A stretch of DNA of 64,000 nt. It comes from Lepidodermella squamata. Its lineage: Eukaryota > Gastrotricha. The stretch is from positions 620,001-684,000 of the forward strand of contig JBLDXI010000066.1 in the NCBI GenBank assembly GCA_047495785.1, in the 5' to 3' direction. The notes beneath the pieces are model-generated. The model was not told the origin of the DNA. It searched no databases and worked only from the letters and a program-made list of their open reading frames with translations. Positions 53,341 through 64,000 of this stretch are shown in pieces (within the stretch, counting starts at the first letter, position 1; the number at the start of each line of letters is the position of its first letter). The position numbers and the translations under genes are program-made.

Positions 53341-54414
53341 TCAAAGCATCCATTCAGTATCGCGTTGATAATATCCCTTGAAGTGGCAAGCCGGTATGCC
53401 CTGCTCGCAGTAAGGAAGTGATTCACATTCAACAGCCGATAGATTGCGATAAAACGACCACGACCCAGGTTCCACGACCAAATTACACTCGTAATGCGGC
53501 CGTTTACATTCCCACGTAAAGATACAAGTTGGGTCCAGCGTCATTTGGCCATTTGTTCCGATTTGAGTTAAAAGCGTGCTTAGAACTAGCAGGAAAATCA
53601 TCCCAGCTTCAACGACGAAACTCAGCAATCTAATCTTCTTATTAGCCATAGGGTAAAGGACAAGATAAGGATTGCAGCAAGTTCGAGAATCATCGATAAA
53701 ATTGATATTGCTGTTATAGCTGTTGTAGCACTTTGTACAGAAGAAACCGCCCCATAGATAGAGCTGAAGGATGAAGAAAACTATTGCGAGAAGGAGAGCG
53801 CCGAAGTTAAGGCAGTACAACAGCCATTTCCAGGCTTCGGCACTCGGGTCGCAGATGTACATTTCTATGCAGCGATACAGCCCCCTCAAACTCCAGATGT
53901 TCGCGATAACTGACGAGAAAATGAAACCAATCGTACCTAGGATATGAATTGTCTTGCTTGCTTTCATCGAGAAGCAACCGGTTAAGTCTTCCGGGTCGTG
54001 AACTGAGCCATTTCCATCACTTGGGAAGAATCCAATGAGGAATACGCAGAAGGCTGAGACGAAGCCGAGGATGAACGGCATAACCTCATGAATTTCGTAC
54101 ATTTCGCCATCCCGCCAGGAGATGTACGAATCACTATGTAGAACCATGAAGCCAAGGGAGATGAAACAAGCGACTAGTAGCAAAAATCGATGTTCCTTCT
54201 TCTTAGGGTCAGCGCAGTAGGCACTGATTGTTGAGAAGCCAGTGTAATTCTCACTGTACAGATACTTAATCGCCCGATACATGAAGATTCCGCTGTATAG
54301 AAGGATCAATATGAAGATGTAGGTTACGAAATGGACCATTGGATTAGAGTTAAGGGCTATGATTGTATGGTTCGCGTCGCATCGAATTCCAGCCAATGAG
54401 TAATTTTTCTCCAT
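53341..54414 (-). CDS. Six-helix membrane protein with Cys-rich C-terminus
   Basis: Single exon from ATG 54414 (MEKNYSLAGIRC); an upstream in-frame ATG at 54474 adds a Gly/Pro-rich piece unlikely to be coding. There are six hydrophobic helices: residues about 28-48, 74-93, 108-128, 153-174, 197-221 and 263-286. A polar C-terminal region holds eight Cys (CIFTWECKRPHYEC...CESLPYCEQGIPAC). The helix count recalls DRAM/TMEM150-type proteins, but I see none of their diagnostic motifs, so the family is left open. The 3' end converges on the ankyrin gene. Confidence 0.7.
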   Translation of the reverse strand: MEKNYSLAGIRCDANHTIIALNSNPMVHFVTYIFILILLYSGIFMYRAIKYLYSENYTGFSTISAYCADPKKKEHRFLLLVACFISLGFMVLHSDSYISWRDGEMYEIHEVMPFILGFVSAFCVFLIGFFPSDGNGSVHDPEDLTGCFSMKASKTIHILGTIGFIFSSVIANIWSLRGLYRCIEMYICDPSAEAWKWLLYCLNFGALLLAIVFFILQLYLWGGFFCTKCYNSYNSNINFIDDSRTCCNPYLVLYPMANKKIRLLSFVVEAGMIFLLVLSTLLTQIGTNGQMTLDPTCIFTWECKRPHYECNLVVEPGSWSFYRNLSAVECESLPYCEQGIPACHFKGYYQRDTEWML

Positions 54415-54822
54415 TTCTAAGATATCTTTGTCGGGGACAGGGGGCTCCCCCCACCACCCCGCTCTTCCTCGCATTTTTAAAACAAATGACTAAATTCAAA
54501 GTAAAGGTAAAAATTAGATCAGTTTCAAAATACGTGGCAAGGATAACATGTCTGTAATTATAAAACGCGATAAGACTGAAGTTATAAGCACAATTGTCTA
54601 CCACTCTCTTGGGGTGAAAAGATAAGAGGTGCGAACTTTAGCACTTGATAACGTTGTTATTGTTTCGAAAATAAGCTAGATAGGCAAACGTCCGACTGTA
54701 GCTTTCCGGGTCAAAACTTCATTATTGCATCATGCTGATTCACCCCTTTTGAATTTATCAAAAAATGCGGTTAATACGTAGCAAAAATATATGGTTTATT
54801 TCAATCACAATCTCTCAGTTGT
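54415..54822. other. Short intergenic region
   Basis: Promoter of the six-helix gene and 3' flank of the SLC46-like gene. AAAATATATGG lies near 54784. No further feature is supported. Confidence 0.4.
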
Positions 54823-56478
54823 TTAGCTAGGTCGTGGTATTAATGATTTATGGAAACTCCACTCAGGAATTCCTTGTCTACCGAGCCATACAATCAAAAT
54901 AAATGGGCATATCGCTAAGCCAGCTACGAAAAAGAAAGTGTATCCCCTGAGAAATGACTCGGCTGAATCGCTGGAATTTCCAGACACCAAAGCCCCGTAT
55001 AACGCGTTGAATGCAACACTGGCGCTTAAGAAACATGCGTTTTCCAACACAGCGATTACCGAGAATAATCGGCCTTGCTCAGCTTTTGGAGTTAGTTTCG
55101 ACATACCAGAGCGAAGTCCGACCACTGGGAAGCAGCCTAGACTGCCAACAACCGAAAAGACCCAGGGCGAATACGTCGCGTAAAAATCTCCGAAACCGAT
55201 CGTAATCAAACCCAAAATACGACTGGTAACTCCGGTTAGGCAAATAGCCGCGTCTGATAATGGGAAAATTCCGAATGGGGATTTCAACCGAAATAGTCGA
55301 ATCAAAACCGCCGCGGCAAAGCCAGTCAGCAAAGTGTAGACCGAAACGAAAATTGCATAGGAAAAATTGCTTATTGAAATCGGATCATGAGTTAGGAAAG
55401 CGTAGACAACAGATTGCAGGCCTAGATACCCGAAAATCACTGCATTGCAGCCATAAGTCAGCAGCATAATCAATCTGTATCTCGACGAATTAGTCTCCCA
55501 GTTGAAAATTGATTTGAAAGAAGCGATAATGACAGCATGAGGCGCGCAGAGGTACCGCAGCCACGATCCATCGCTCTCCTCTTGAACTTTAAGGCGGATT
55601 TCTTGTAACGAGCGCATTTCTGGCACAAAGCAAAGCGCGCACACAATTCCGAAGCAATTGATCGCGATTTGAATGACAAACGCTAGGAGGTAGTTTTTTG
55701 AGCTGAAGAAGAAGGCGTTCACTAGAGAACCGCTCGCTTGGCCAATGTAAATCGTGCCTTGAACTATAGCCAGCCTCACAGTTCTACTCTGTTCCGTTGT
55801 AATACAGCTGATATAGGATGAACATGCCAAAATTTCAGTCGCGGAGTATCCAACCAAGCCATTGATAAAAGAAAATAAGCCGAGATAGATAGGATTCAAT
55901 GAAACACTCAAGCTAGGCGAGTAATAGTAGCCTAAGTAGAGGATGGTTACGATAATACTGCCGATGTGTGGTAGAATCAACGGAATTTTGTGTGAAAATT
56001 TGTCGCACCAAATGCCGTAGATGACAATGGTCAGCATGGCAAGTGGCCATATTGACAGGGATGAGATCGTACTGAAGGTTTCGTAATCGACCTGAACCTG
56101 GTTCTCCTGATTAGCAAATTCTTTGTTCGTATCCAATTGGTTGCACAACTGCTGGTCATTGTTGTATTTGTATAAACAGATCCTTTCGTAGATAAATTCT
56201 TGTTGCGCCGGCGAGAATAGGCCGAATGTGAAGAAGTATAGGAAAAGTGGGATCTCGACACTAATCAAAGGCGGTTTTGGATAGGCTCTGATATGAACTA
56301 GCCATCGATCCATAGGCGAGTTCTGGTCGAAATCTGAGAAGGTCGAACCAGTTAGCGTGTAGCTATCTGTATCATCCTCCGGTATAGGAATGACGATCTG
56401 TAGATTGTCCCTGGAATTTCGGGCACTACCAGGGTTTTCCATTCCGTTTATACCGGCCAAAAAATATTCCCAGTGCAA
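54823..56478 (-). CDS. SLC46-like major facilitator transporter
   Basis: Single-exon protein of 551 residues with a soluble N-terminus of about 65 residues and about 12 hydrophobic helices. The first helix (EIPLFLYFFTFGLF) is followed by an extracellular loop with ERICLYKYNNDQQLC, the Cys-bearing loop typical of SLC46/proton-coupled folate transporter relatives. The second helix region ends in YGIWCDKFSHKIPLILP, a variant of the MFS loop GxxSDRxGRK. In animals the SLC46 family moves folates, haem-related compounds or bacterial muropeptides; the substrate here is unknown. It lies head-to-head with the BTB/BACK-like gene, 162 bases apart. Confidence 0.8.
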   Translation of the reverse strand: MHWEYFLAGINGMENPGSARNSRDNLQIVIPIPEDDTDSYTLTGSTFSDFDQNSPMDRWLVHIRAYPKPPLISVEIPLFLYFFTFGLFSPAQQEFIYERICLYKYNNDQQLCNQLDTNKEFANQENQVQVDYETFSTISSLSIWPLAMLTIVIYGIWCDKFSHKIPLILPHIGSIIVTILYLGYYYSPSLSVSLNPIYLGLFSFINGLVGYSATEILACSSYISCITTEQSRTVRLAIVQGTIYIGQASGSLVNAFFFSSKNYLLAFVIQIAINCFGIVCALCFVPEMRSLQEIRLKVQEESDGSWLRYLCAPHAVIIASFKSIFNWETNSSRYRLIMLLTYGCNAVIFGYLGLQSVVYAFLTHDPISISNFSYAIFVSVYTLLTGFAAAVLIRLFRLKSPFGIFPLSDAAICLTGVTSRILGLITIGFGDFYATYSPWVFSVVGSLGCFPVVGLRSGMSKLTPKAEQGRLFSVIAVLENACFLSASVAFNALYGALVSGNSSDSAESFLRGYTFFFVAGLAICPFILIVWLGRQGIPEWSFHKSLIPRPS

Positions 56479-56640
56479 AGCGAAATGCTATAAGGCAAAA
56501 CGGGCCATAATTAGAGCTGCTTTATTATCACAGCCCACCTTATCAAACTCAGCGAGAAATCATGTGACGTAGAAGGATGGATAAGATAGGAAATTGTAAT
56601 ACTTGTTACGCCTCCAACTCTCATCTCTTTTCATTGAATC
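56479..56640. promoter_or_regulatory. 162-base divergent promoter region
   Basis: The start codons of the SLC46-like gene (minus) and the BTB/BACK-like gene (plus) are 162 bases apart, so both promoters must share or overlap this stretch. It contains CTTATCA/GATAAG-type GATA words at about 56540 and 56581. Confidence 0.5.
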
Positions 56641-57837
56641 ATGCTTCTGCCAGAGTTTGAGGCGATGATGGATGAATGCCTGGATAATCTTCGGAATACG
56701 TTGATTCATTTAAGCGATTTCGGGCCTTATAATGTTATAATCGACGGCTTATCGAAAAATATCTGGCACCTTGGAGAAATCCTAAGAGGCAGTCTTTTGG
56801 TAAGTTCAAGTTCAAGAAAAACAGCTTCAAACCATTTTTCGCAGGTGGATGTGAATTTGAGCAATGTTCTCGAGTTCCTTGAAGCAGGCCTCTACTTCGA
56901 AGACCATAAGATCATTCAAGCCTGCGAACGATTCATTATGAAGAACATAGAAGCCGTCTTGAAATCGAGTGACTTTTCGAAATTATCCGGATACGCGGTT
57001 TGTCACATCATTGATTTGGTTAGGAAAACCGACTTCAAGGCTGAACTCTTGCTTGCAGTCAGTTTGTGGCATCGAGCTAAGCAGCCTTCAAATTTGGCCG
57101 TCATTATGAATCGAATCAATCTAGCTGAAGCCCGTGAGTCAATGCAGTCGAGGAAAACATCGCTACGAGAATCACTGGCACTATATTCGTTGCTGGACGA
57201 CTACGAAAGAAGCCTTCTGGCCAACCCATCGAGCGAAAAAGCCTCAAAACGGTCTAACTTGCTCACGATTAAGCATTACCAAACAACTGTTGATTACGAC
57301 GAGGGAAATCATACTTTCTTTACGTCGATATTGAGCGATGCAATTTTCAATGACCACGCGGTTCTGACGTTCATTTTACCTCAGGAAGTTTTGATCAGCT
57401 CATTTCAGTTCATGATTGATTGCGAATCGTCCTCCTTTCAAATTGAAACTTATGACGCTTCACATAACTACGGACCATTTCCTGTCGTACTAGGAAAAAC
57501 TCCAATTGCGAGGCAAAGGGGCCTCAAGGTGATATCTGTCCAGCCTCACTGCGTTAGGCAGGGTAAGCGAATTGGCGGAAAGCGGAAATAACAATTAAAT
57601 TCATATTTTCTATAATTTTTCGGTGCAGTTCGGATTTACGCCTCAGCTCTTGGAGGAGGGCGAATAGCGATTTCTCAATTCCGATGCCCGGCTAATTTGA
57701 ATCATGAAGATCGCAGCCGGTTACGAAATGCCTTCGCGATGGACCCATCATCGGCCTATCTTTATGAAGTTATGAACTCCAAATACTATATTGGCAAGCT
57801 TTTCAAGACCGCGAAACACTTCTTCGCATTGAAGTGA
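56641..57837 (+). CDS. BTB/BACK-like protein
   Basis: Three exons (56641-56799, 56845-57562, 57629-57837) give 361 residues. The 45-base first intron is a multiple of three without a stop, so retention would keep frame. Residues 54-90 (NVLEFLEAGLYFEDHKIIQACERFI) look like the end of a BTB fold, and the following helices (SSDFSKLSGYAVCHIIDLVRKTDF...LLLAVSLWH) like a BACK domain. The N-terminal BTB half is weak. The C-terminal half resembles the beta-rich region of BTB/BACK proteins. Such proteins are commonly cullin-3 adaptors; that role is inferred. The start is the only ATG giving the conserved frame. Confidence 0.65.
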
Positions 57838-59168
57838 TATTATTTTATATTTTAGCGATATTATAATCACTGAAACAATTCTACGTATAGAAAAAAATCA
57901 GCATCATTCATTCAGGTATTAATCTTGAAGCTTTGTTTGCATGAAAATTATAACCAGTAACGAGGCAGCGACTAATTTGATTCAACAACATCGCAATGCC
58001 CTAGATGCAGCAGGACGCGATGATGTGTGTCCTATTAAAAAAATAACCACTTTACACCCGTCGCAAATTATCCGGCTGATGGATCAGGATATACAGTAAT
58101 GATTTTTATAGGTCATCGGCAGTAAATTTGCAGTCACTATGTATTTAACAGTCATTACAGGAAAAATGCTTGCCACGGAAGTGTATATAAGTATTGTGAA
58201 GTCCCCAATTACAGGTATGGCGGAGCGTGACTGATCCGTGTTGACAGATCCGCCGTAAAAATTGTTAGAAAAACACGGTCTAATTAGAGAATGAAAACTC
58301 GTTTTACGCTATTTTTAGATCCTATATTGGCCGCTAACCTTCGAAAAAGCTATGAGGTACGGATAATCTTTATTTAGTGAATTGAATAAGAATAATGAAT
58401 AGTGAAACCTGATAAATTCGTCCTGAATTGTATAATCCATTAAGTGCAATTGCTTTCATAAATTTATAAGCATAGTGTGTATAGTGTTGGAGCACTTCTC
58501 GCACCTTGTAAAACTGTTCGGATGTTCTAGTCATTTTATCGCAAATTAAAGTAGCATGGCATAGGTATTCTCACGTTCAAGTCACCAATCAACTTACGCA
58601 CTCATATCCAACGATTATTTCCTCGTTTGTTGAAGCAACGGAAAAATCGAAAGCGAGTTCGCATTTCCATTTGCCTGAAATGCTAAGATAATATAACATA
58701 AACGCAAAAATTCTGCAGCCCTTGCATAATCTGGCTAATAAGCGACTAACGAAATCAGAAGTTGATAACTGCACCTCACTATGCGCATTACAAATTCACT
58801 TGACTGGCAACCTCTCATGCTTTCGCATTTCGCATCAATCATTCACCTTAGACACAGTGGCCCTACAATGCAGCATAGGCGGAGAAGAAAACATGTTACG
58901 CTCTACTTTTCACCCTTCAACTTGAGCCGCCGTAAACAATTCCGAGGTGATCATCCACGCAAAATCCTAAATGCAACAGTGCTTCCTGTTTCCTACTCTA
59001 TAAAGCTCTTTTCCATCCATCAAAATCGATGAGCTTGTCACACCTTATACATGCGGCTCATATATAACCCGCATTTCTATAAGCCCTTTTATCATTTGTC
59101 ACTGTTTTACAGTAGCATTTTTATAAGCATTTTACTACTGATCACTCTGTTGTCTCAACATTTCACCG
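57838..59168. other. 1.3-kb intergenic stretch
   Basis: AT-rich. A small imperfect hairpin GGCGGA...TCCGCC lies at about 58217-58254. No coding region is supported. Confidence 0.4.
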
Positions 59169-60465
59169 ATGATATCATTACCCTCCCCGAAATGTAAGGT
59201 CTGCAGTTGCCCCGTTGTGCCACGGGTTGGCTATCAACCGCGAACTTGTACTGCTTGTCAGAAATTGTGGCTGTGAGAAGTGGCAGCGATTGAGATGCAT
59301 CCATAATCGCGAGGATTCGACCGAGAAAGAAACAAAACCTCGAAATTGGTACAAATTCGGGTGTCCGAAATGTCGATTCGAAGCATGTATTCGCGCAGGT
59401 CTTAAAAGTAAGTTCATTTAGGAAAAACATCAATTCTTTGAATGTTCAGTTCAATAATATTAGGCCGGTACTACAAGTCGCCTGGTACGACTGAAGGAGA
59501 GAGCAATTATTCGGATTTCTCCTCAGAAGGACGAAGCAGCGAGTGTGCTCTGATACAAAACCCGACGGTTTACAATGGCGAAGACGTCGAAAACATCATA
59601 CGGCTGGCAATAACGGCACAAACTTATCTTCACCAGCTTGAATTCGTAAGCCAATCGAATTTCCTGTGCCTGTGTGTGGATTAAATTGACATTTTCAAGC
59701 TTCCTTTGAGGGAACAAATCAGCATTGAAGATGTGCACAATCCTCAAATTTTCTCTCAAATCTTGGTACGGAGCGGTATCGAAATATTGCGGATTGGCCT
59801 TGAATTCTCAACATTCTTGAAAGGTTTGCTAGGCCTAGATCTCAAGAATACGATGAATTGAAACGCGATGTATTAGATTCATTTCAGATACCTGAAAATG
59901 ACGCTGCAGCAATGATGCGTCGTAGCTGGAAGCAAATATATTTGGCCTACTCAGCTCTGCCATCAACTACAGGCAGAATACTAATAGGGCAGTCTAATCT
60001 GGACAATTTTTTGGCCGTGGATCCTGAAGTGCGGGTTCGTTTGAAAGAAAACCAAATTCAACACAAAGTAAACACATTTTCCAGTGTGCGGTTGAGGCTG
60101 AAGAAGAGGTTTCGTCTGAAATTAGTAAATGGGATCCTACGCTGCCGGAAATCGCAGTCTTTAATCTTCGGCTATTCTTGAAAAGTAAGTATGACAGGAA
60201 ATTTCTGATACAAATGCTGGGTCCTGTTTCAAAAACAGATGTGATGGCATGCAGTTATCATTCTCGCCGTCTCAAGCAGCGAGTTGATACAGCTTTCTCG
60301 TTGGTTTGCTCAACGCGATTCAGGGAGAATCCTGGTCAAGCTCTCGTGCAGGTGGGAGCAGTCGAGCGACTGCTCGCCGTAGAAGCAGACCTAATAGACC
60401 AGAGCGCAGCGGCCGTTTCGGCACGGCGCCGTTTGGATGAACAGTCCGCCGAATTCTTTTCGTGA
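59169..60465 (+). pseudogene. Divergent nuclear receptor with frameshifted DNA-binding domain
   Basis: ATG 59169 leads to CKVC, a 14-residue spacer and CTAC followed by QKLW, matching the first zinc finger and P-box of nuclear receptors (normally CxGCKxFF). Six codons past the last Cys the frame hits TGA (about 59273), while the +1 frame continues into KWQRLRC...CPKCRFEACIRAGL, the end of the second finger. That finger has only three of four Cys ligands and an enlarged loop. An intron (about 59411-59462) joins it to SRYYKSPGTTEG, and ligand-domain-like helices follow (ENDAAAMMRRSWKQIYLAYSAL; EIAVFNLRLFLK), ending at TGA 60465. No GT-AG pair repairs the shift. It is a pseudogene, a sequencing error, or a receptor with unusual start use. 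Confidence 0.55.
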
Positions 60466-62559
60466 TTGAAAAATTCCGAAAAACTGAACATTCATTATGT
60501 TTCCGGGTCAAAGTCCACAGTCAGCCATTGCTGTCATCCATCAGCCAATCATCCATGCTGTCAGCTCGCGTGTTGTCGTCCAGAGAGCGTGGTGACTTGG
60601 CGACTTGGTCGTTACGTTGCAATTTTCATCGCAAATTTCGCATGATTTTTAAGGTGTAAGAAAATCAATAAAATAAGTTAATGATCAGCGCCTACGGAAG
60701 CGCGTGTCTATGTGCGCGTATACACGCGAAGGCCTTTTTCGGTGATTTTGCGTGTTTACACGTCGACTTGGACGCGTATACCCGCTTTTTCAAAAACTCG
60801 ACGTCTATACCCGCAAGTTGTGAAAAAAAATTACTAAGACGTCTCGACACGCTAATGAGGCGTCTTCACACGCAGAAATTGAGGCGTCTTAACACGCCCA
60901 TATGCTAATTTTATTCATGATTTTGACCATTTTTATTCGGAAATCGCAGGAATTTCAACGATCTTCGCTAAAATCAACAATAATCAATCACTCAGCTTGC
61001 AAATTAAAAAAATTAAATTATAAATTATAAAAATAAATAGTTCAGGTTTTCATTGATTAGTGATTGAATTGGCAAGGCGCGCGATGTCGAAATCAAGCCG
61101 CTTGCGCAATCAATTTGATTGTTTTCGGTAGTGATACCCAGCGCGGTATTCAGCAGGTTCACCTTGTGCCCTTGCGCCAGAAGCCGTGGATATGCCAGTT
61201 GAATTGCCAGAAAAAGATCAGAATATCTCAAAAACTAAGTATCGATGAAACTCGGTTTTTTTGCGTTTTATAGCTATTTTTGCCCTAGTTAATGTCTTTG
61301 GCGTCTTGTGACGCAACATTGTTCGCGTGTGAACACGCACTAGCTGTGTGACCATTGTGGCGTGTTAAGACGCACCATAAGCGTGTAAACCAGCGATTAG
61401 GCACTTGCCAACTTTGCGTCGACAGAGGGCACAGGTGTTTCAGCAAAATATTTTCGAGGTCGATATTTTGTATCGCAATCATAGTGAAATAAATTATCAG
61501 GTGGAAAGAAAAGGCTGATTGATAAAATCTGAATTTGTCGAGTATTAAAAGTGAAAAACGCGTGTATACACGTCGTAGGCGTTGGAGGGTTAAGGATGCC
61601 GCACACGCAATTGTTTTTTGCTTGTGAATTCGCCAGTAATGTTCAGAAGATGTGATGAGATTAATGACTGCCGCCTCAATCCAAAAAACTAGTATCATAG
61701 TGCAAGATGATTTCCTATTATTATGCTTACAGTAGGATGGTTCTTCTCTGCGCTATATAAGCAATATAAGCTGGGTGCTGCTACGTGCGCTTATAATAAT
61801 AGAGCAATGTTCTGAGTTGCATAGGCGATTCAGTTTCACCAAGGGATACGGGATCTTCATCAGAGGTCGCTAAGATTTTTGTTTCGGTTATCATTTCGCG
61901 CAGATCGGGAAATGCGTTTCAGAGACACAAAAACCCATGTCACCACGGTGTTTCTGTGGCTATCCCTATCTTATTGGTGTAAATCCGGTGAAAAATAGCT
62001 CCGAGTAATCTCCAAGTACGCGGTATACCGTGAAATCTAACTGGACGAGTCCGCAACTTATTGAGTAATTAAAAGAGTAATTTGCGAAAAAGGTAAAGTC
62101 GTAATGTGTCACCGTGGATTTTTTAATTAATTTAATTTAATTTAATTTTGTAACATGGACAAAAGAGAAAGCTGCGAATAACTTTCTGGCTATAGCTGCG
62201 TAATTTTGCTCAATTCGCCCCTGGCAGAGGGCGACTTAGACAGTAATGCCGAAGTTATGAGGTGAATAATAGTTATTGCAAATATTTGCTTATGGAAGTT
62301 TTATTAATAATACAACTTTTGCTATGATCATCTTTAATATTACTATTATTATTATTTTACCGTTGGTGCCTGCGAAAAATTAATGCTTATCCGCCCCCAG
62401 CACAACCAAGTTGTTTTTCGGCGGAGCGTATGCTCAGTTGTCAATCTAAATATAACTCTTTCCAAAAAACCACAAGAAGCTCCAACGGCCGAATTGTCTT
62501 CTAGTCATTCATCCGCATTTCGCTTTATAATCTACCGTGAATTGCAATTTTTTCAAAAG
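60466..62559. other. 2.1-kb intergenic stretch with repeated GCGTGT/ACACGC motifs
   Basis: No gene is supported. The main feature is the motif cluster at 60680-61600; the rest is AT-rich. Confidence 0.45.
60680..61600. repeat. Cluster of GCGTGTNNACACGC-type words
   Basis: Words such as GCGTATACACGC (60717), GGCGTCTTCACACGC, GGCGTCTTAACACGC, GTGTGAACACGC (61326), GGCGTGTTAAGACGC (61359) and CGCGTGTATACACG (61559) occur about a dozen times within 0.9 kb in both orientations. CGCCTACG is found near both ends in inverted orientation (60690, 61573). It is probably a decayed repeat-rich transposable element; no target-site duplication was found. Confidence 0.5.
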
Positions 62560-63177
62560 ATGAGTTTGAGACTGGCTCTTCTCGCAGCGACCTTAGGCAT
62601 CGCCTGCAGTCGTGGGTTTCCGCCTCTATCATCAATCATTTTAGATCATGTCTAATTTTCCAGAAAATAACACAGCTAGCAAGTTGGTCGAGTGCTCGAA
62701 TGAAACAATTTCAACCGGCACCGGCGCTACCTTGGCCGTGACATTGTCCGCACTTGCCGATCATCGCATCTACTGCGCTGCCGGCAGCTACCTGAGTTCG
62801 TGGTGGGGCGATGTTAGAGGAGCGATGGGAAATCCATCTCTATTCATGAGCATGGGATTCAAGTGTTGTAAGTCCTCGGTGGTTGGAAAATGCTATCAGG
62901 TTATCACCAACCGCACGGATGACTCTAAGCTCGCCTATCTGGCCAAACAGGATGTCAAGTGCAACGGCAATGAAGTTCTGCAAGGTTTCAAGTCGACCAG
63001 TCAGAACGGTCAGATGAATTACAACTACACTTGTTGCGTGGTAAGTATCAATATCATGACGACCAAATTGAAATTACTGCCAGTAAAGCTTCGCTGACAA
63101 CAAGAGCAAGATTCCTATTTCAGGGGGTATCCTGGGAAATGGCCTCAAAATCTTGTAAACCTTTAGTGCCAGCTTGA
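62560..63177 (+). CDS. Small secreted Cys-rich protein
   Basis: Three exons (62560-62611, 62664-63040, 63124-63177) give 160 residues with all GT-AG junctions in frame. A signal peptide (MSLRLALLAATLGIACS) is followed by two similar halves. The first has CAAGSYLSSWWGD...MGFKCC, the second CNGNEVLQGFKS...YNYTCC. The paired Cys ending each half suggests a duplicated small disulfide-bonded unit, possibly binding a ligand outside the cell. No named family is recognised. The last exon adds only VSWEMASKSCKPLVPA. Confidence 0.65.
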
Positions 63178-64000
63178 TCAATTCGGCCCGTGGTTATAAG
63201 TTATAAACAAGGTAGATTCTTTGTGAGTTTCCTGTGCTTGCGTAAAGTATCCTGGCGAAATGCTCCCTGTAAGCCGATTTTAAGTTTGCTGTTCTAGAAC
63301 TTGGTGGCTTGGATTTTCTTGTCTGGTTCGGCCTTTGCCAGGTCTTCAAAAACCCCTAGCACTTTGGCGACTCCGAAAATTCTTTGCCAGGCTGCGACGC
63401 CTAGCGATTTCTTCCATTTTTCTAATTTTCAGTGTGGGAAAATCTGCTAAAAAATTCAAACATTTTGCGTTCAAGCAATCAAATTTCTTCAAAATTTACA
63501 GCATTTTCTTTCATAATTTCTTCAAAATTTAAAAGAAATCTCACCCACAATTTCGGATGGTTTTCAGTCGGATAACATTGGATGCGAGCGAAGCGAGCTT
63601 TAGCTAACGCTATTTTTCTAGATTTTTCCCCCTTCAGGGTTCGCGACCCTCAGTTTGAGAAACCCTGGTCTTTGCTGTCATTATAATAGGTCCACCCAAA
63701 ATAAGCTTTTTTGCGGAATCGGGCACGTGATATTTAGAAAATAAATATAAAAGCCCCAAGGTAAGAGATCGAAGGGCTCACAAAGATGACCTGAGATCTC
63801 TCCTACTAAGGGCTATAAGGGGGTGCTAAGGCGTCGTAGGGGCAAAAAGTCGATTTTTCCGACCTAATGGTATAGGAACGGTTTCTCGGTAATTCAACCG
63901 CGCTGGATTCAACGAAATTTAAAGAATCGAACGAACGAAAACCCGTTGCTACTGTAAACAAAATATATAAAATATCGTATTTCTTACAAATTTCTAACAA
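63178..64000. other. Window end, no gene seen
   Basis: It contains the hAT-type element at 63339-63667; otherwise no coding region is supported to the right edge. Confidence 0.4.
63339..63667. mobile_element. 329-bp hAT-type MITE
   Basis: The right end, read inward, is CAGGGTTTCTCAAACTGAGG followed by GTCGCGA, a classic hAT terminus. The left end is CAGGTCTTCAAAAACCCC. Flanks GCCTTTGC (63331-63338) and GTCTTTGC (63668-63675) match at 7 of 8 bases, as expected for an aged 8-bp target-site duplication. Confidence 0.65.

Noticed and set aside
58217-58254. GGCGGA...TCCGCC hairpin as an RNA gene
   Set aside because: Only six base pairs around a long loop, with no flanking support.
62383-62655. 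90-codon ORF overlapping the first exon of the Cys-rich gene
   Set aside because: The downstream ATG at 62560 gives a clean signal peptide and correct splice phase; the upstream part is likely 5' UTR.
1-64000. CRISPR arrays, bacterial operons, rRNA and tRNA genes
   Set aside because: The genes contain spliceosomal introns; no regularly spaced repeats, rRNA-like segments or tRNA B-box cloverleaf candidates could be supported by eye.

Overview
The window is genomic DNA of a compact-genome invertebrate animal. Genes are split by GT-AG introns of mostly 45-60 bases, neighbours lie as close as 60-160 bases, and the proteins are animal families: a polycystin-1-like channel with CUB and EGF modules, PAN/apple and CTHRC1-type domains, an SLC46-type transporter, a BTB/BACK-like protein, a nuclear-receptor DNA-binding domain and small secreted Cys-rich proteins. 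Short introns, a CNTDLCNN-type Cys protein and a divergent nuclear receptor fit a nematode or related ecdysozoan, but the species cannot be fixed from the sequence.

Layout. 1-1968: three intronless, co-directional ORFs 5-6 bases apart (zinc-ribbon protein, phage-tail-fibre-like protein, two-helix membrane protein), read as the end of an endogenous Polinton/adintovirus-like DNA virus element. 2436-3120: small secreted Cys- and Trp-rich protein. 3417-29827: five full-length paralogues (two minus, one plus, two minus) and one exon-1 remnant of a secreted family with one PAN/apple-like domain followed by three CTHRC1-C-terminal-like domains. The family is interspersed with an AT-hook ORF, a Ly6/ET-like gene, hairpin repeats and non-autonomous DNA transposons. 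30516-44315: one approximately 14-kb minus-strand polycystin-1-like gene whose ectodomain consists of CUB, lectin-like and about 25 EGF modules. 44316-49271: gene-poor, with a 291-bp-arm perfect inverted repeat and recurrent ACACACATGTGTGT palindromes. 49272-57837: a dense block (secreted/anchored Cys-rich protein, 18-ankyrin-repeat protein, six-helix membrane protein, SLC46-like transporter, BTB/BACK-like protein). 59169-60465: nuclear receptor with a damaged DNA-binding domain. 62560-63177: small secreted Cys-rich protein.

The most interesting signal is the PAN + 3xCTHRC1-C cluster lying directly downstream of the unusual polycystin. A segmental duplication copied a family member together with the 3' end of the polycystin gene, leaving a polycystin pseudogene between paralogues 4 and 5. 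Mammalian CTHRC1 is an extracellular Wnt/planar-polarity cofactor and polycystin-1 is a ciliary receptor-channel, so a ligand/receptor pairing is worth testing, but it is inference only. Several transposons are defined to the base by target-site duplications. One is confirmed by an exact 717-base difference between the homologous introns of paralogues 4 and 5. Two genes carry in-frame TAG codons beyond which recognisable coding sequence continues.
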